Counted from the first letter of the stretch, positions 25,432-35,276 are shown. The stretch is DNA of 64,000 nucleotides from Saccharopolyspora elongata (GCF_004348985.1 NZ_SMKW01000051.1:1-64000); one strand, 5' to 3'. Notes: a model not told the origin generated them from the letters alone. Made by a program: numbers and translations.

Positions 25432-26916
25432 ATGCAGTCGACCAGCACCGCGACCGAGCCGGCGCTCGACCAGGTCGTGCAGCGGTTCCACGCGGCACTG
25501 CCGCCCAACGCGGTAATCACCGACCCGCAGCGGCTGCGCACCTACGAATGCGACGGGCTGGCGAGCTACCGGGTCGTGCCGGCCGTGGTGGTGCTGCCGG
25601 AAACCGCCGAGCAGGTCCAGGAGATCGTCCGGATCTGCGCCGAGCACCAGGTCCCGTTCGTCGCCCGAGGTTCCGGCACCGGACTGTCGGGCGGAGCGCT
25701 CCCGCACGCTTCCGGCGTGCTCGTGGTGACCTCGAAGATGCGGCGGATCCTGGAGATCGACCTGGCCAACGAGCGGGCCGTCGTCGAACCGGGCGTGATC
25801 AACCTCGACGTCACCAAGGCCGTCGCCGCGCAGGGCTACTACTTCGCGCCGGACCCGTCCAGCCAACAGGTCTGCTCGGTGGGCGGCAACGTCGCGGAGA
25901 ACTCCGGCGGCGCGCACTGCCTGAAGTACGGCTTCACCACCAACCACATCCTCGCCCTCGAGATCGTCACCCCGGACGGTGACATCGTCGAACTCGGCGG
26001 CAACGCGCGGGAAACCCCGGGCTACGACCTGCTGGGCGCCTTCATCGGCAGCGAAGGCACGCTCGGCGTGGTCACCAAGATCACCGTGCGGCTGCTGCGC
26101 AAACCCGAGGCTGTGCAGACCCTGCTGGCCGGGTTCCCGTCCACCGACGAGGCGGGCGCGGCGGTGTCGGCGATCATCGCCGACGGCGTCACCCCGGCGG
26201 CGATCGAGATGATGGACGCGCTGGCCATCGAAGCCGCCGAACAGGCCGTGCAGTGCGGTTACCCGGAAGGTGCCGGCGCGGTGCTGGTCGTCGAACTCGA
26301 CGGCCCCGCGGCCGACGTCGAGCACACCTTCACCGAGGTGAAGCGGCACTGCGAGGCGCACGGCGCGTTCGAAATCCGGGTCGCCGCCGACGATCACGAA
26401 CGCGCGATGATCTGGAAGGGCCGCAAGTCCGCATTCGCCGCGGTGGGCCGCATCAGCCCCGACTACATCGTGCAGGACGGGGTGATCCCGCGGACCGCGC
26501 TGCCCGAGGTGCTCGGCCGGATCGCCAGGCTGTCCGCCGAATCGGGCGTGCGGGTCGCCAACGTCTTCCACGCCGGAGACGGGAACCTGCACCCGCTGGT
26601 GCTCTTCGACGATGCCGAGCCGGGCGCGAACGAGCACGCCGAAGCGGTCTCCGGCGCGATCCTCGACCTGTGCATCGAGCACGGCGGTTCCATCACCGGC
26701 GAGCACGGGGTCGGCGCGGACAAGGTCAAGTACATGGGCCGGATGTTCACCGCCGACGACCTGGACACCATGCAACGCGTGCGCTGCGCCTTCGACCCGG
26801 TCGCAATCTGCAACCCGGGCAAGGTCTTCCCGACGCCGAGGCTCTGCGGCGAAGTGCCCGGGCCCCGGCGCGGCGTGCACCCACTGACCGAAGCGGGATT
26901 GGCGGACCAGTTCTGA
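25432..26916 (+). CDS. glcD: Glycolate/lactate oxidase FAD subunit GlcD
   Basis: The 494-residue FAD-linked oxidase of the VAO/FAD_binding_4 family has the FAD loop RGSGTGLSGGALP near 80-92, GGNVAENSGGAHCLKYG at about 155-170 and the C-terminal FHAGDGNLHPLVLFD. It oxidises glycolate or D-lactate and passes electrons to GlcE/GlcF. The ATG has GGGAGG upstream. It overlaps glcE by one base (TGATG), so the three subunits are coupled. Confidence 0.92.
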   Translation: MQSTSTATEPALDQVVQRFHAALPPNAVITDPQRLRTYECDGLASYRVVPAVVVLPETAEQVQEIVRICAEHQVPFVARGSGTGLSGGALPHASGVLVVTSKMRRILEIDLANERAVVEPGVINLDVTKAVAAQGYYFAPDPSSQQVCSVGGNVAENSGGAHCLKYGFTTNHILALEIVTPDGDIVELGGNARETPGYDLLGAFIGSEGTLGVVTKITVRLLRKPEAVQTLLAGFPSTDEAGAAVSAIIADGVTPAAIEMMDALAIEAAEQAVQCGYPEGAGAVLVVELDGPAADVEHTFTEVKRHCEAHGAFEIRVAADDHERAMIWKGRKSAFAAVGRISPDYIVQDGVIPRTALPEVLGRIARLSAESGVRVANVFHAGDGNLHPLVLFDDAEPGANEHAEAVSGAILDLCIEHGGSITGEHGVGADKVKYMGRMFTADDLDTMQRVRCAFDPVAICNPGKVFPTPRLCGEVPGPRRGVHPLTEAGLADQF

Positions 26917-28172
26917 TGCCCACTACGACCAAGGACGCCGCGCACGGAGCACTGGTGGCCGCGCTGGGCGCCGAATGCGTGCGGGAAGCGACGGAGGCCG
27001 ACGCCGTGTCCGGCGTCCGCCCGCACTGGGTGGCCACTGTGGACGCAACGGAGCGGACGTCGGTGGCGATGAAGATCGCCGCCGAGCACGGCCTGCGGGT
27101 GGTGCCCAGGGGATCGGGCAGCAAGCTCGGCTGGGGCTGCGCGCCGGACACCGTGGACCTGCTGCTCGACGCGTCGGCCGCGAGTGGCATCGTCGACCAC
27201 GCCGCGGGCGACCTCGTGGTGCACGCTCTGGCCGGAACGCCGATCGCCGAGGTCAACAGCGCTGCCCGCGCCGCCGGGCAGCAGTTGGCGATCGACCAGC
27301 CGCTGCCGACGGCGACGCTGGGCGGCATCATCGCGACCGGAACCGCAGGGCCGTCCCGGCACCTCTTCGGCGGGGTGCGCGACCTGCTGATCGGCATCAC
27401 GGTCGTGCGGGCCGACGGCACGGTGACCACGGCGGGCGGCAAGGTCGTGAAGAACGTCGCGGGCTACGACCTCGGCAAGCTCTACACCGGCTCGTTCGGC
27501 ACGCTCGGGGTGATCACCGAAGCCGTGTTCCGGCTGCACCCGGTCGCCGCCGAGCACCGCTGGATCACGGTCACCGCCGACGACCCGGAAAGCGCCGCGA
27601 CCGCCGCCGACATCGTCCGGCACTCCCAGGCCATGCCCACTGCGATCGAGCTCGACCGGACCGAACCCGGCGGGCCGATCACGGTCTGCGCGCAGCTCGA
27701 AGGCAGGCCCACCGCCACGCACGACCGCGCGGTCGAGCTGGCCGCCGCCATCGGGCACGGCGCGGAAGTGCTGGAGCAGGCCCCTTCGTGGTGGGGGCAA
27801 TACCCGTTCGACCCGGCCGACGGGATCGGACTGCGCTTCGGCGCGGAGCCGACCGCGCTGCCCCGACTGCTCAGCGCCGCGCAAGACGCCGCCGCGGCGA
27901 ACGTCCTGCCGCTGGCGATCCGCGGGGCCGCCGGCCTCGGCGTGCTGAACGCCGGGCTGCCCGGCGACGCGGACGCCGCCGCCGTCGCCGAGCTCGTCAA
28001 AGCGCTGCGCGCCAGCTGCGACTACGCGGTACTGCTCCGCGCGCCGCAGGACGCCGCGATCGACCCGTGGGGGCCGATCGCGCCCGGACTGCTGACGCTG
28101 ATGCGTCGAACCAAGGACCAGTTCGATCCGGAACACCGGCTAGCCCCCGGCCGGTTCGTGGGAGGAATCTGA
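26916..28172 (+). CDS. glcE: Glycolate oxidase FAD-binding subunit GlcE
   Basis: The 418-residue protein has a second FAD_binding_4 domain (RVVPRGSGSKLGWG; GGKVVKNVAGYDLGKLYTGSFGTLGVITE) and a shortened C-terminal substrate-side domain, as in GlcE. It binds FAD and completes the GlcD/GlcE core. The ATG overlaps the glcD stop, and its stop overlaps the glcF start. Confidence 0.9.
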   Translation: MPTTTKDAAHGALVAALGAECVREATEADAVSGVRPHWVATVDATERTSVAMKIAAEHGLRVVPRGSGSKLGWGCAPDTVDLLLDASAASGIVDHAAGDLVVHALAGTPIAEVNSAARAAGQQLAIDQPLPTATLGGIIATGTAGPSRHLFGGVRDLLIGITVVRADGTVTTAGGKVVKNVAGYDLGKLYTGSFGTLGVITEAVFRLHPVAAEHRWITVTADDPESAATAADIVRHSQAMPTAIELDRTEPGGPITVCAQLEGRPTATHDRAVELAAAIGHGAEVLEQAPSWWGQYPFDPADGIGLRFGAEPTALPRLLSAAQDAAAANVLPLAIRGAAGLGVLNAGLPGDADAAAVAELVKALRASCDYAVLLRAPQDAAIDPWGPIAPGLLTLMRRTKDQFDPEHRLAPGRFVGGI

Positions 28173-29491
28173 TGACCGAGACGCCGGCCCGCCCGGGCGC
28201 CTTCGACGCGCTGCACCCGCCGCAGCGCGAGCTCGTCGACGACTGCGTCCACTGTGGTTTCTGCCTGCCCACCTGCCCCACCTACGACCTGTGGGGCGAG
28301 GAGATGGACTCGCCGCGCGGGCGCATCTACCTGATGAAGGAAGGGCTCGAAGGCGAGCCCATGACCGACACGATGGTCGGCCACTTCGACGCATGCCTCG
28401 GCTGCATGGCCTGCGTGACCGCCTGCCCGTCCGGGGTGCTGTACGGAACGCTCATCACCGAGACGCGGGCCCAGGTCGAACGAAACCACCAGCGTGGGCG
28501 CTGGGAACGACTCCTGCGCACGGCGATCTTCACGCTGTTCCCGTACCCGCGCCGCCTCAAGGCGATGCGCGGACCGCTCGCGCTGTACCAGCGGCTCGGC
28601 ATCGGCAACCTGCTCAAGCGGTCCGGGCTGCTCGCGAAACTGCCGGACGGGCTGCAGGTGATGGAGTCCCTGGCGCCGCCGATCAGTCGCGCGCCGAAGC
28701 TGGGCAACCGGATCCCGGCGCGCGGCAAGCGACGCGCGACCGTCGGCATGATCACCGGCTGCGTGCAGAGTGCGTTCTTCCCCGACGTGAACGCGGCAAC
28801 GGCGCGCATCCTCTCCGCAGAAGGCTGCGACGTCGTCATCCCGCCGGCGCAGGGCTGCTGCGGCGCGCTCAGCGAGCACTCCGGGCGCGAACCCGAAGCG
28901 GTGAAGTTCGCCCGCCAGCTGCTGGACACCTTCGAAGAATCCGGCGTGGACTACGTCGTCATCAACTCGGCCGGCTGCGGCTCCACGCTGAAGGAATACC
29001 CGCGACTGCTGCAGGACGACCCGGAATACGCCGAGCGCGCAGAACGCTTCTCCGCGCGGGTGCGCGACATCTCCGAACTGCTCGCCGAGCTGGGCCCGGT
29101 CGCCGAGCGCCACCCGCTGCCGGTGCAGATCGCCTACCACGATGCCTGCCACCTGGCGCACGGCCAGGGCATCCGGTCGCAGCCGCGCGAACTCCTGCGC
29201 GCGATCCCCGGGCTGGAGCTCAAGGAGATCAACCGGGGCGAACTGTGCTGCGGTTCCGCAGGCGTCTACAACCTGCTCCAGCCGGAGGCAGCGCGCGACC
29301 TGGGCGATCGCAAGGCCGAGAACGTCCTCGCCACCGGCGCGAAGCTGCTGGTGACGGCGAACCCGGGGTGCTCGATGCAGATCCGCACGGCGCTCGAGCG
29401 CCGCGGCGAGCGCCTGGCGATGGCGCACACCGTGCAGGTGCTCGACGCATCCATCCGCGGCAAGGGCGTCGAAACGCTCCTGCGAGGCTGA
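28172..29491 (+). CDS. glcF: Glycolate oxidase iron-sulfur subunit GlcF
   Basis: The 439-residue protein has two [4Fe-4S] motifs near its N terminus (CVHCGFCLPTCP and CLGCMACVTACP). Two CCG domains follow, seen in GCCGALSEHSG and in YHDACHLAHGQG with CCGSAGVYN. It carries electrons from the flavin subunits to the quinone pool. GGAGG lies before the start, which overlaps the glcE stop. A terminator hairpin follows. Confidence 0.93.
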   Translation: MTETPARPGAFDALHPPQRELVDDCVHCGFCLPTCPTYDLWGEEMDSPRGRIYLMKEGLEGEPMTDTMVGHFDACLGCMACVTACPSGVLYGTLITETRAQVERNHQRGRWERLLRTAIFTLFPYPRRLKAMRGPLALYQRLGIGNLLKRSGLLAKLPDGLQVMESLAPPISRAPKLGNRIPARGKRRATVGMITGCVQSAFFPDVNAATARILSAEGCDVVIPPAQGCCGALSEHSGREPEAVKFARQLLDTFEESGVDYVVINSAGCGSTLKEYPRLLQDDPEYAERAERFSARVRDISELLAELGPVAERHPLPVQIAYHDACHLAHGQGIRSQPRELLRAIPGLELKEINRGELCCGSAGVYNLLQPEAARDLGDRKAENVLATGAKLLVTANPGCSMQIRTALERRGERLAMAHTVQVLDASIRGKGVETLLRG

Positions 29492-29496
29492 CCCGA

Positions 29497-29532
29497 AGCC
29501 CTGCGAGACCGAAGCCTCGGCCTCGCAGGGCT
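29497..29532 (+). terminator. Terminator after glcDEF
   Basis: AGCCCTGCGAG (29497-29507) and CTCGCAGGGCT (29522-29532) pair perfectly, starting six bases after the stop. Confidence 0.75.
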
Positions 29533-29590
29533 CGTGCCGCTCATGGCCGCGAGGGCCCTCGCCGCCTGAGACCCGGGCTGTGCCGGCTGC

Positions 29591-29683
29591 AAGCATGGGA
29601 ACTTTCCTGTCACCACGCATGGAGCATGGGAACCTTCCTGTCATTTCTGAGGCGCGAACGTGAGCATGGGAACCTTCCTGTCA
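29591..29683 (-). repeat. Three dispersed repeats after the glc operon
   Basis: Copies lie at 29591-29612, 29622-29643 and 29662-29683, all in the orientation usual after a plus-strand gene. Confidence 0.9.
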
Positions 29684-29739
29684 CCGGCACGCAGCGATCG
29701 GCTGCGAAGGCGGTCGATCCGGCAGGGAGGGGCAGAGCG

Positions 29740-30225
29740 GTGGACGCGTGGCGTGAAGCATCGGGCGAGTGCCTGGCCTGCGACCTCTCCAACGGTGCGG
29801 CCCGGCTCCCGGGCGGCCGAGTGCACCAGACCGAATCCTGGGTGGTCGAGCACTGCGTGGGTCCGCTGGGTGTCGGAACGCTGCTGGTCAAGCCATTCCG
29901 CCACGTCCTGCACATCGCAGAGCTGACCGATGCGGAGAGCGCGGAGCTCGGCCCGCTCCTGCGGCGCGTCGCTGCGGCGGTCGAGGAGGTCGTGCGCCCG
30001 GAACAGGTCTACGTCTGCTTGTGGTCGCATTCCGGCGGCACGCCCGGCCACATCCACTTCGTCGTGCAGCCCGCGACCCGCGACCTGATGGAGCGGTTCG
30101 ACGGCTACGGGCCGGCGCTGCAGATGGCGATGTTCACCGAAAGTGCGATGCCGGACGAAGCAGCGGTGGAAGCGATCTGCGCCCGATTCCGCGAGCAGCT
30201 GAGCGGGGTGGGATCGGCTTCCTGA
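29740..30225 (+). CDS. HIT-family protein
   Basis: The 161-residue protein has the HIT motif TPGHIHFVVQP (H-x-H-x) near residue 107, and an N-terminal CLACDLSNG like the zinc-binding start of many HIT hydrolases. HIT proteins hydrolyse or transfer nucleotides from adenylated substrates. The GTG start has GGGAGG nine bases upstream. No functional partner is next to it. Confidence 0.82.
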   Translation: MDAWREASGECLACDLSNGAARLPGGRVHQTESWVVEHCVGPLGVGTLLVKPFRHVLHIAELTDAESAELGPLLRRVAAAVEEVVRPEQVYVCLWSHSGGTPGHIHFVVQPATRDLMERFDGYGPALQMAMFTESAMPDEAAVEAICARFREQLSGVGSAS

Positions 30226-30257
30226 CCGGTTTCGCTCCGGCGCCGCTCGGGGCGGGA

Positions 30258-30279
30258 TGACAGGAAGGTTCCCATGCTC
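30258..30279 (+). repeat. Dispersed repeat before the fadA promoter
   Basis: One copy lies between the HIT gene and the fadA operator; orientation is opposite to that usual after plus-strand genes. Confidence 0.85.
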
Positions 30280-30327
30280 GCACCGCCCATCCGGGCACAA
30301 CTGATCGTTCGGCAAGCCCCACCCCCA

Positions 30328-30360
30328 TTGACTGTGACAGTGTTGGTGTCACACTCTGGG
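30328..30360 (+). promoter_or_regulatory. Probable MerR-controlled promoter of fadAB
   Basis: TTGACT (30328-30333) overlaps a dyad TGTGACA-N7-TGTCACA (30333-30353) with GTGTTGG at the centre. The layout equals that of the merR and racemase sites, though the sequence is more diverged. It lies 43-68 bases before fadA. Confidence 0.6.
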
Positions 30361-30395
30361 TGGAGCACCTGCCGCAACGAGGAGGCACGCCACAC

Positions 30396-31610
30396 ATGTC
30401 CGAGGCGTTCGTCTACGACGCGATCCGCACACCACGCGGTCGCGGCAAGAAAACCGGGTCGCTGCACGGGGTGAAGCCGATCAGCCTGGTGGTGGGCCTG
30501 ATCCAGGAGCTGCAGCGCCGCCACCCGGACCTGGACCCCGCGCTGATCGACGACGTCGTGCTCGGCGTGGTCTCGCCCGTCGCAGATCAGGGCGGCGACA
30601 TCGCCAAGACCGCCGCGCTGGCCGCGGGTCTGCCCGACACCGTCAGCGGCGTGCAGATCAACCGCTTCTGCGCGTCCGGCCTGGAGGCCGTCAACATCGC
30701 CGCCCAGAAGGTGCGTTCCGGCTGGGAGGACGCCGTGCTCGCCGGCGGCGTCGAATCCATGTCCCGGGTATCGATGGGCTCCGACGGCGGAGCCTGGGCG
30801 ATGGACCCCGAAACGAACTTCGCCACCTCCTTCGTGCCGCAGGGCATCGGCGCCGACCTGATCGCCACCAGCGAAGGCTTCGACCGGTCCACTGTGGACG
30901 CCTATGCTGCCGAGTCGCAGACCCGCGCGGCCAAGGCCTGGGCCGACGGCCGCTTCGCCCGCTCCGTGGTCCCGGTGACCGACCGCAACGGCGTCACCGT
31001 CCTCGACCGTGACGAACACATCCGCGCCAACACCACGGCCGACAGCCTCGGCGGGCTGAAGTCGTCCTTCGCCGACATCGGCGAGCTCGGCGGATTCGAC
31101 GCCGTCGCGCTGCAGAAGTACCACTGGGTGGAGCGCATCGACCACGTCCACACGGCCGGCAACTCCTCCGGCATCGTCGACGGCGCCGCGCTGGCGCTGA
31201 TCGGCAGCGAATCCCTCGGCGAACGCACCGGGCTGCGCCCCCGCGCCCGGATCGCGGCCGCGGCGCTCAGCGGCGCCGATCCGACGATCATGCTGACCGG
31301 CCCCGGCCCGGCGGTCCGCAAGGCGCTGGCCAAGGCCGACCTGAGCATCGACCAGATCGACCTGATCGAGATCAACGAGGCCTTTGCCGCGGTCCCGCTG
31401 AAGTTCATGAAGGAATTCGGTGTCGCCCACGACAAGGTCAACGTCAACGGCGGGGCCATCGCCATGGGTCATCCGCTGGGAGCCACCGGGGCGATGATCC
31501 TGGGCACCCTCATCGATGAGCTGGAACGCCGCAACCAGCGCTACGGTCTGGCCACGCTGTGCATCGGCGGCGGCATGGGGATCGCGACTGTCGTCGAACG
31601 GATCGGCTGA
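30396..31610 (+). CDS. fadA: Acetyl-CoA acyltransferase (thiolase) FadA
   Basis: The 404-residue thiolase has Cys92 in [13 protein letters not shown] as nucleophile, [15 protein letters not shown] with the catalytic His, and CIGGGMGIA near the end with the second cysteine. It performs the last step of beta-oxidation. The ATG at 30396 lies after AGGAGG. The gene is followed after 14 bases by fadB, with which it probably forms the trifunctional complex. Confidence 0.94.
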   Translation: MSEAFVYDAIRTPRGRGKKTGSLHGVKPISLVVGLIQELQRRHPDLDPALIDDVVLGVVSPVADQGGDIAKTAALAAGLPDTVSGVQINRFCASGLEAVNIAAQKVRSGWEDAVLAGGVESMSRVSMGSDGGAWAMDPETNFATSFVPQGIGADLIATSEGFDRSTVDAYAAESQTRAAKAWADGRFARSVVPVTDRNGVTVLDRDEHIRANTTADSLGGLKSSFADIGELGGFDAVALQKYHWVERIDHVHTAGNSSGIVDGAALALIGSESLGERTGLRPRARIAAAALSGADPTIMLTGPGPAVRKALAKADLSIDQIDLIEINEAFAAVPLKFMKEFGVAHDKVNVNGGAIAMGHPLGATGAMILGTLIDELERRNQRYGLATLCIGGGMGIATVVERIG

Positions 31611-31624
31611 AGGACACATCACAC

Positions 31625-33841
31625 ATGAGCGAGCAGAACACCATCCGCTGGGAGTCCGACGCCGACGGCATCGTCGTGCTGACCCTGGACGACCCGCAGC
31701 AGCAGGCCAACACCATGAACGAGCGCTACCAGCGCTCCATGGACGAAACCCTGCAGCGCCTGGAGGCCGAGCGCGGCAACATCACCGGCGTCGTCCTCAC
31801 CTCCGCGAAGAGCACCTTCTTCGCCGGCGGTGACCTGCGCGAGCTGGTCCAGGCCCGCCCCGGCGACGCCGAACGGGTCGCCGAAACCACCACCGGCGTC
31901 AAGCGGCAGCTCCGCCGCCTCGAAACCCTCGGCGTGCCGGTGGTCGCCGCGCTCAACGGCACCGCCCTCGGCGGCGGCCTGGAGATCGCGCTGGCCTGCC
32001 ACCACCGCATCGCGCTGAAGGACCCCAAGGCCCGCTTCGGTTTCCCCGAGGTCACCCTCGGCCTGCTGCCCGGCGCTGGCGGCGTGGTCCGCACGGTCCG
32101 CCTGCTGGGCATCGCCGACGCCCTGCTGAACGTGCTGCTGCAGGGCCAGCGGCTGCGCCCGGAGAAGGCCGCGGAGATCGGCATCGTCGACGAGCTCGTC
32201 GACACGCCGGAGCAGCTGGTCGCGGCCGCCAAGGACTGGATCAAGGCCAACCCCGAGGCGGCACAACCCTGGGACCGGCCGGGACACAAGATTCCCGGTG
32301 GCACGCCGTCGAACCCGAAGTTCGCCGCCAACCTCCCGGCGTTCCCCGCGAACCTCCGCAAGCAGCTCAAGGGCGCGCCGCTGCCCGCCCCGCGCAACAT
32401 CCTCGCCGCCGCGGTGGAAGGCGCGCAGGTCGACTTCGACACCGCGCTCGCCATCGAGGGCCGCTACTTCGTGGAGCTGGTCTGCGGCCAGACCGCCAAG
32501 AACATGAGCAAGGCGTTCTTCTTCGACCTCCAGCACATCAACTCCGGCGGCAGTCGCCCGGCCGGCGAACCCGAATGGCGCGCGGAGAAGGTCGCGGTGC
32601 TCGGCGGCGGCATGATGGGCGCGGGCATCGCCTACGTGTGCGCCAAGGCCGGCATGCAGGTCGTGCTCAAGGACATCTCGCTCGCGGCGGCCGAGAAGGG
32701 CAAGGACTACTCGGCGAAGCTGCTGGAGAAGGCCATCGCCAAGGGGCGTTCGACGCAGGCCAAGGCGGACGAGCTGCTGGCCCGGATCACGCCCACCGAC
32801 CAGCTCGACCCGCTGACCGGCTGCGACCTCGTCGTCGAGGCCGTCTTCGAGGACCCGAAGATCAAGCACCAGGTGTACTCGGAGGTGCAGGACGTCATCG
32901 ATGGCGACGCGCTGATCGCCTCCAACACCTCCACGCTGCCGATCACCGACCTCGCCGAGGGCGTGCGCCGCCGCGAGGACTTCATCGGCCTGCACTTCTT
33001 CTCCCCGGTCGACAAGATGCCGCTGGTCGAGATCATCTGCGGCGAGCACACCAGCGACCGGGCCCTGGCGCGCGCGTTCGACGTGGTGCAGCAGATCAAC
33101 AAGACGCCGATCGTGGTCAACGACAGCCGCGGCTTCTTCACCAGCCGCGTCATCGGCACGTTCGTCAACGAGGGCGTCTCGATGCTCGCCGAAGGCGTGC
33201 ACCCGGCGTCCATCGAGCAGGCCTCCGCGCAGGCCGGATTCCCGGCGCCCGTCCTGCAGCTGTTCGACGAGCTGACCTTGACACTGCCGCGCAAGATCCG
33301 CGACGAGACCAGGCGTGCCGTCGAGGCCGCCGGCGGGACCTGGACGCCGCACCCGGCCGAGCTGGTGCTGGACCGCATGGTCGACGAGTTCGACCGCAAG
33401 GGCCGCTCCAGCGGCGCCGGCTTCTACGACTACGTCGACGGCAAACGGGTCGGGCTGTGGCCGGGACTGGCCGAGCACTTCGGCGCGGCCGAGCGTGATC
33501 CGTCCGAGGTGAGCCTGACCGACCTCAAGGAGCGGATGCTGTTCGTGGAGGCACTGGAAACGGTCAAGTGCCTCGACGAGGGCGTGCTGCGGTCGGTGCC
33601 GGACGCCAACATCGGCTCGATCTTCGGCATCGGGTTCCCCGCCTGGACCGGCGGGGTCGTGCAGTACATGAACGGCTACTCGGGCGGGCTGGCCGGATTC
33701 GTCGCGCGCTGCCGGGAACTGGCGGAACGCTACGGCGAGCGGTTCGAGCCGCCGGCCTCCCTGGTTCGCCGCGCAGAGGCGGGGGAGCCGTTCGACCTCG
33801 GCGAACCCGACGGGGGCATCGTCGCGGCCACGGCGGCGTGA
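31625..33841 (+). CDS. fadB: Enoyl-CoA hydratase/3-hydroxyacyl-CoA dehydrogenase FadB
   Basis: The 738-residue protein fuses two enzymes. The N-terminal crotonase part has FFAGGDLREL, ALGGGLEIALACH and FPEVTLGLLPGAGG with the catalytic glutamates. The dehydrogenase has a Rossmann VAVLGGGMMGAGIAYV near 320-335, and GLHFFSPVDKMPLVEII near 455 with the catalytic histidine. It hydrates enoyl-CoA and oxidises the product with NAD. The ATG at 31625 starts the recognisable protein; a longer frame upstream overlaps fadA and is not needed. Confidence 0.94.
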   Translation: MSEQNTIRWESDADGIVVLTLDDPQQQANTMNERYQRSMDETLQRLEAERGNITGVVLTSAKSTFFAGGDLRELVQARPGDAERVAETTTGVKRQLRRLETLGVPVVAALNGTALGGGLEIALACHHRIALKDPKARFGFPEVTLGLLPGAGGVVRTVRLLGIADALLNVLLQGQRLRPEKAAEIGIVDELVDTPEQLVAAAKDWIKANPEAAQPWDRPGHKIPGGTPSNPKFAANLPAFPANLRKQLKGAPLPAPRNILAAAVEGAQVDFDTALAIEGRYFVELVCGQTAKNMSKAFFFDLQHINSGGSRPAGEPEWRAEKVAVLGGGMMGAGIAYVCAKAGMQVVLKDISLAAAEKGKDYSAKLLEKAIAKGRSTQAKADELLARITPTDQLDPLTGCDLVVEAVFEDPKIKHQVYSEVQDVIDGDALIASNTSTLPITDLAEGVRRREDFIGLHFFSPVDKMPLVEIICGEHTSDRALARAFDVVQQINKTPIVVNDSRGFFTSRVIGTFVNEGVSMLAEGVHPASIEQASAQAGFPAPVLQLFDELTLTLPRKIRDETRRAVEAAGGTWTPHPAELVLDRMVDEFDRKGRSSGAGFYDYVDGKRVGLWPGLAEHFGAAERDPSEVSLTDLKERMLFVEALETVKCLDEGVLRSVPDANIGSIFGIGFPAWTGGVVQYMNGYSGGLAGFVARCRELAERYGERFEPPASLVRRAEAGEPFDLGEPDGGIVAATAA

Positions 33842-33875
33842 CGCGCGAGGCTTCGTAGCCGGCGAACTCGAGGAC

Positions 33876-33913
33876 GTGAAAAGGCGCCGGGCCAACGCAG
33901 GCCCGGCGCCTTT
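33876..33913. terminator. Bidirectional terminator between fadB and the chaplin-like gene
   Basis: Sixteen-base perfect arms (33876-33891 and 33898-33913) with a six-base loop have AAAA and TTTT at their outer ends, so the hairpin can end transcription from both sides. Confidence 0.9.
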
Positions 33914-33927
33914 TCCGCTGGTCCTGC

Positions 33928-34176
33928 TCAGCGCTTGGGGTGGTCGACGATCGGCGCGTTGACGCAGTGGTTGATCTGCGGCGACACGATCGGAACCACG
34001 GCGCCGAGGACGGCAACGTTGTTGCCGCACAACTGCACCGGAATGGCGCTGACGTTGTTGTCGTCCAGCAGGTTGATGCCATTGTTGTTCGCGCTGTCGG
34101 CGAAGGCCGGGGAGGCGATGGCCATCATCGCAGCGGCGGCCGCGGCAACACCAGCAATACGAGCACCGGTACGCAC
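33928..34176 (-). CDS. Chaplin-like small secreted protein
   Basis: The 82-residue precursor has an alanine-rich Sec signal ending near ASPAFA, leaving a mature peptide of about 54 residues. The mature part, with NNNGINLL, then VQLCGNNVAVLG and later a second cysteine in NHCVN, resembles the chaplin domain with its two cysteines. Chaplins coat the surface of aerial hyphae and spores. The GTG at 34176 lies 7 bases after AAGGAG. An in-frame ATG at 34203 would read through the ribosome site. Confidence 0.75.
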   Translation of the reverse strand: MRTGARIAGVAAAAAAMMAIASPAFADSANNNGINLLDDNNVSAIPVQLCGNNVAVLGAVVPIVSPQINHCVNAPIVDHPKR

Positions 34177-34391
34177 TGTGCTTCTCCTTAGGTGACTGAA
34201 CATTGTGGGTTCATCCCTTGCGGCGACCGGGAAAACGCGGGAACAGGCCCCGTGCAACGGCGACCGCGCGGCAGAGTTTGCGCCATGCCCGCAGGCGAAG
34301 TCGAACCGCTCCGGGCGTGTTCCGGCAAGTTCCCACGATGGAGTGAGAAATCCATTGTGGAGCGTTACTTGTTCGTTGCGCGGAAATGAAA

Positions 34392-34423
34392 AAGTGGCCC
34401 CGGAACGATGTCCGGGACCACTT
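34392..34423 (-). terminator. Terminator after the 279-residue secreted protein
   Basis: Complementary arms at 34392-34404 and 34411-34423 (one mismatch) lie 14 bases beyond the minus-strand stop, with an A-run on the plus side that reads as a T-run on the minus strand. Confidence 0.75.
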
Positions 34424-34436
34424 GATCCGATCGTGC

Positions 34437-35276
34437 TCAGCGCAGCGTGCGGGCCACGTCGCCGACCGACGGGAGCTGGCCGGTGATCCGGTGCACCGGT
34501 GCATTCGGAAGGCTTCCGGTGACCTGCTGCGCGACGTCCCTCGCGCCGCCGCTGAGGCCGCTGTTGAGCTCCGACGTCACCGGGGTCTTCTCGAGCGCAG
34601 GCACGAGCTTCTCGGGCTGCGGCAGGGCGACCTGCTTGCCGGAGTTCTGCAGTGGATTGCGCTGCAGAGCGGGGGCGACCGCGCCGACCGGGTTGGCCAG
34701 CGGTTCCGTCGCGTAGCCCTGGGCCGCGGTCAGCTCGACCGCGGTGTCCAGCGCGGACATGCCCTGGTGTCCGGGCTCGCGCGGCCCCACCTCGGCGTCC
34801 AGCAGCGTGGCTTCCGGAATGCGTTCGGAGGCCACACCGAGGTGGTCAGGGGCCACCGAGCCGCCGATGGTCGGGCGGTTCTTCGTCATCTGCTCGACGC
34901 GAGTGGTCTCGGCGAAGACGTGGCCGAGCACCCGGTTCGGCTTGCCGGGCGCGAGCACCGGGCGGCCGTCCCGCATCTCACCGCCAATCCCGTGGGCGGT
35001 GGTGGTGATGTCCGCGCCCACCTTCTTAACCAGGTTCGGGGTGTTCGCGTACAGCTGGGTGTCCGCGCACGGAGCCTTCGTCGAGCTGTACCCGGGGCCG
35101 TTCTGCATCTGGCAGGCGTTCAACGGGGCGAGGACCCCGATGTTGTCCGGAACGGACGACAGGTCCGGCTTCGGGAGGTCGGTGCTCTCCGCGGCAGAGG
35201 CGGCACCGGTTCCGACTGCGGCGAACCCCGCGGCCACAACGGCTGCCTTCACTGTGCGCGTGGTCCAGGGGCGCAA
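34437..35276 (-). CDS. Secreted protein of unknown function
   Basis: The 279-residue protein has a signal peptide (TVKAAVVAAGFAAVGTGAASAAE). The mature part includes LNACQMQNGPGYSSTKAPCAD, so two cysteines lie about 16 residues apart, and a long polar region without clear domains. The TTG at 35276 has AAGGAG five bases upstream, the same leader form as the chaplin-like gene. It probably belongs to the small secreted proteins of Pseudonocardiaceae cell envelopes; function unknown. Confidence 0.65.
   Translation of the reverse strand: MRPWTTRTVKAAVVAAGFAAVGTGAASAAESTDLPKPDLSSVPDNIGVLAPLNACQMQNGPGYSSTKAPCADTQLYANTPNLVKKVGADITTTAHGIGGEMRDGRPVLAPGKPNRVLGHVFAETTRVEQMTKNRPTIGGSVAPDHLGVASERIPEATLLDAEVGPREPGHQGMSALDTAVELTAAQGYATEPLANPVGAVAPALQRNPLQNSGKQVALPQPEKLVPALEKTPVTSELNSGLSGGARDVAQQVTGSLPNAPVHRITGQLPSVGDVARTLR

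Noticed and set aside
31619-34030. An 803-codon frame on the minus strand opposite fadB
   Set aside because: Antisense shadow of a confidently identified FadB; no ribosome site or domain.
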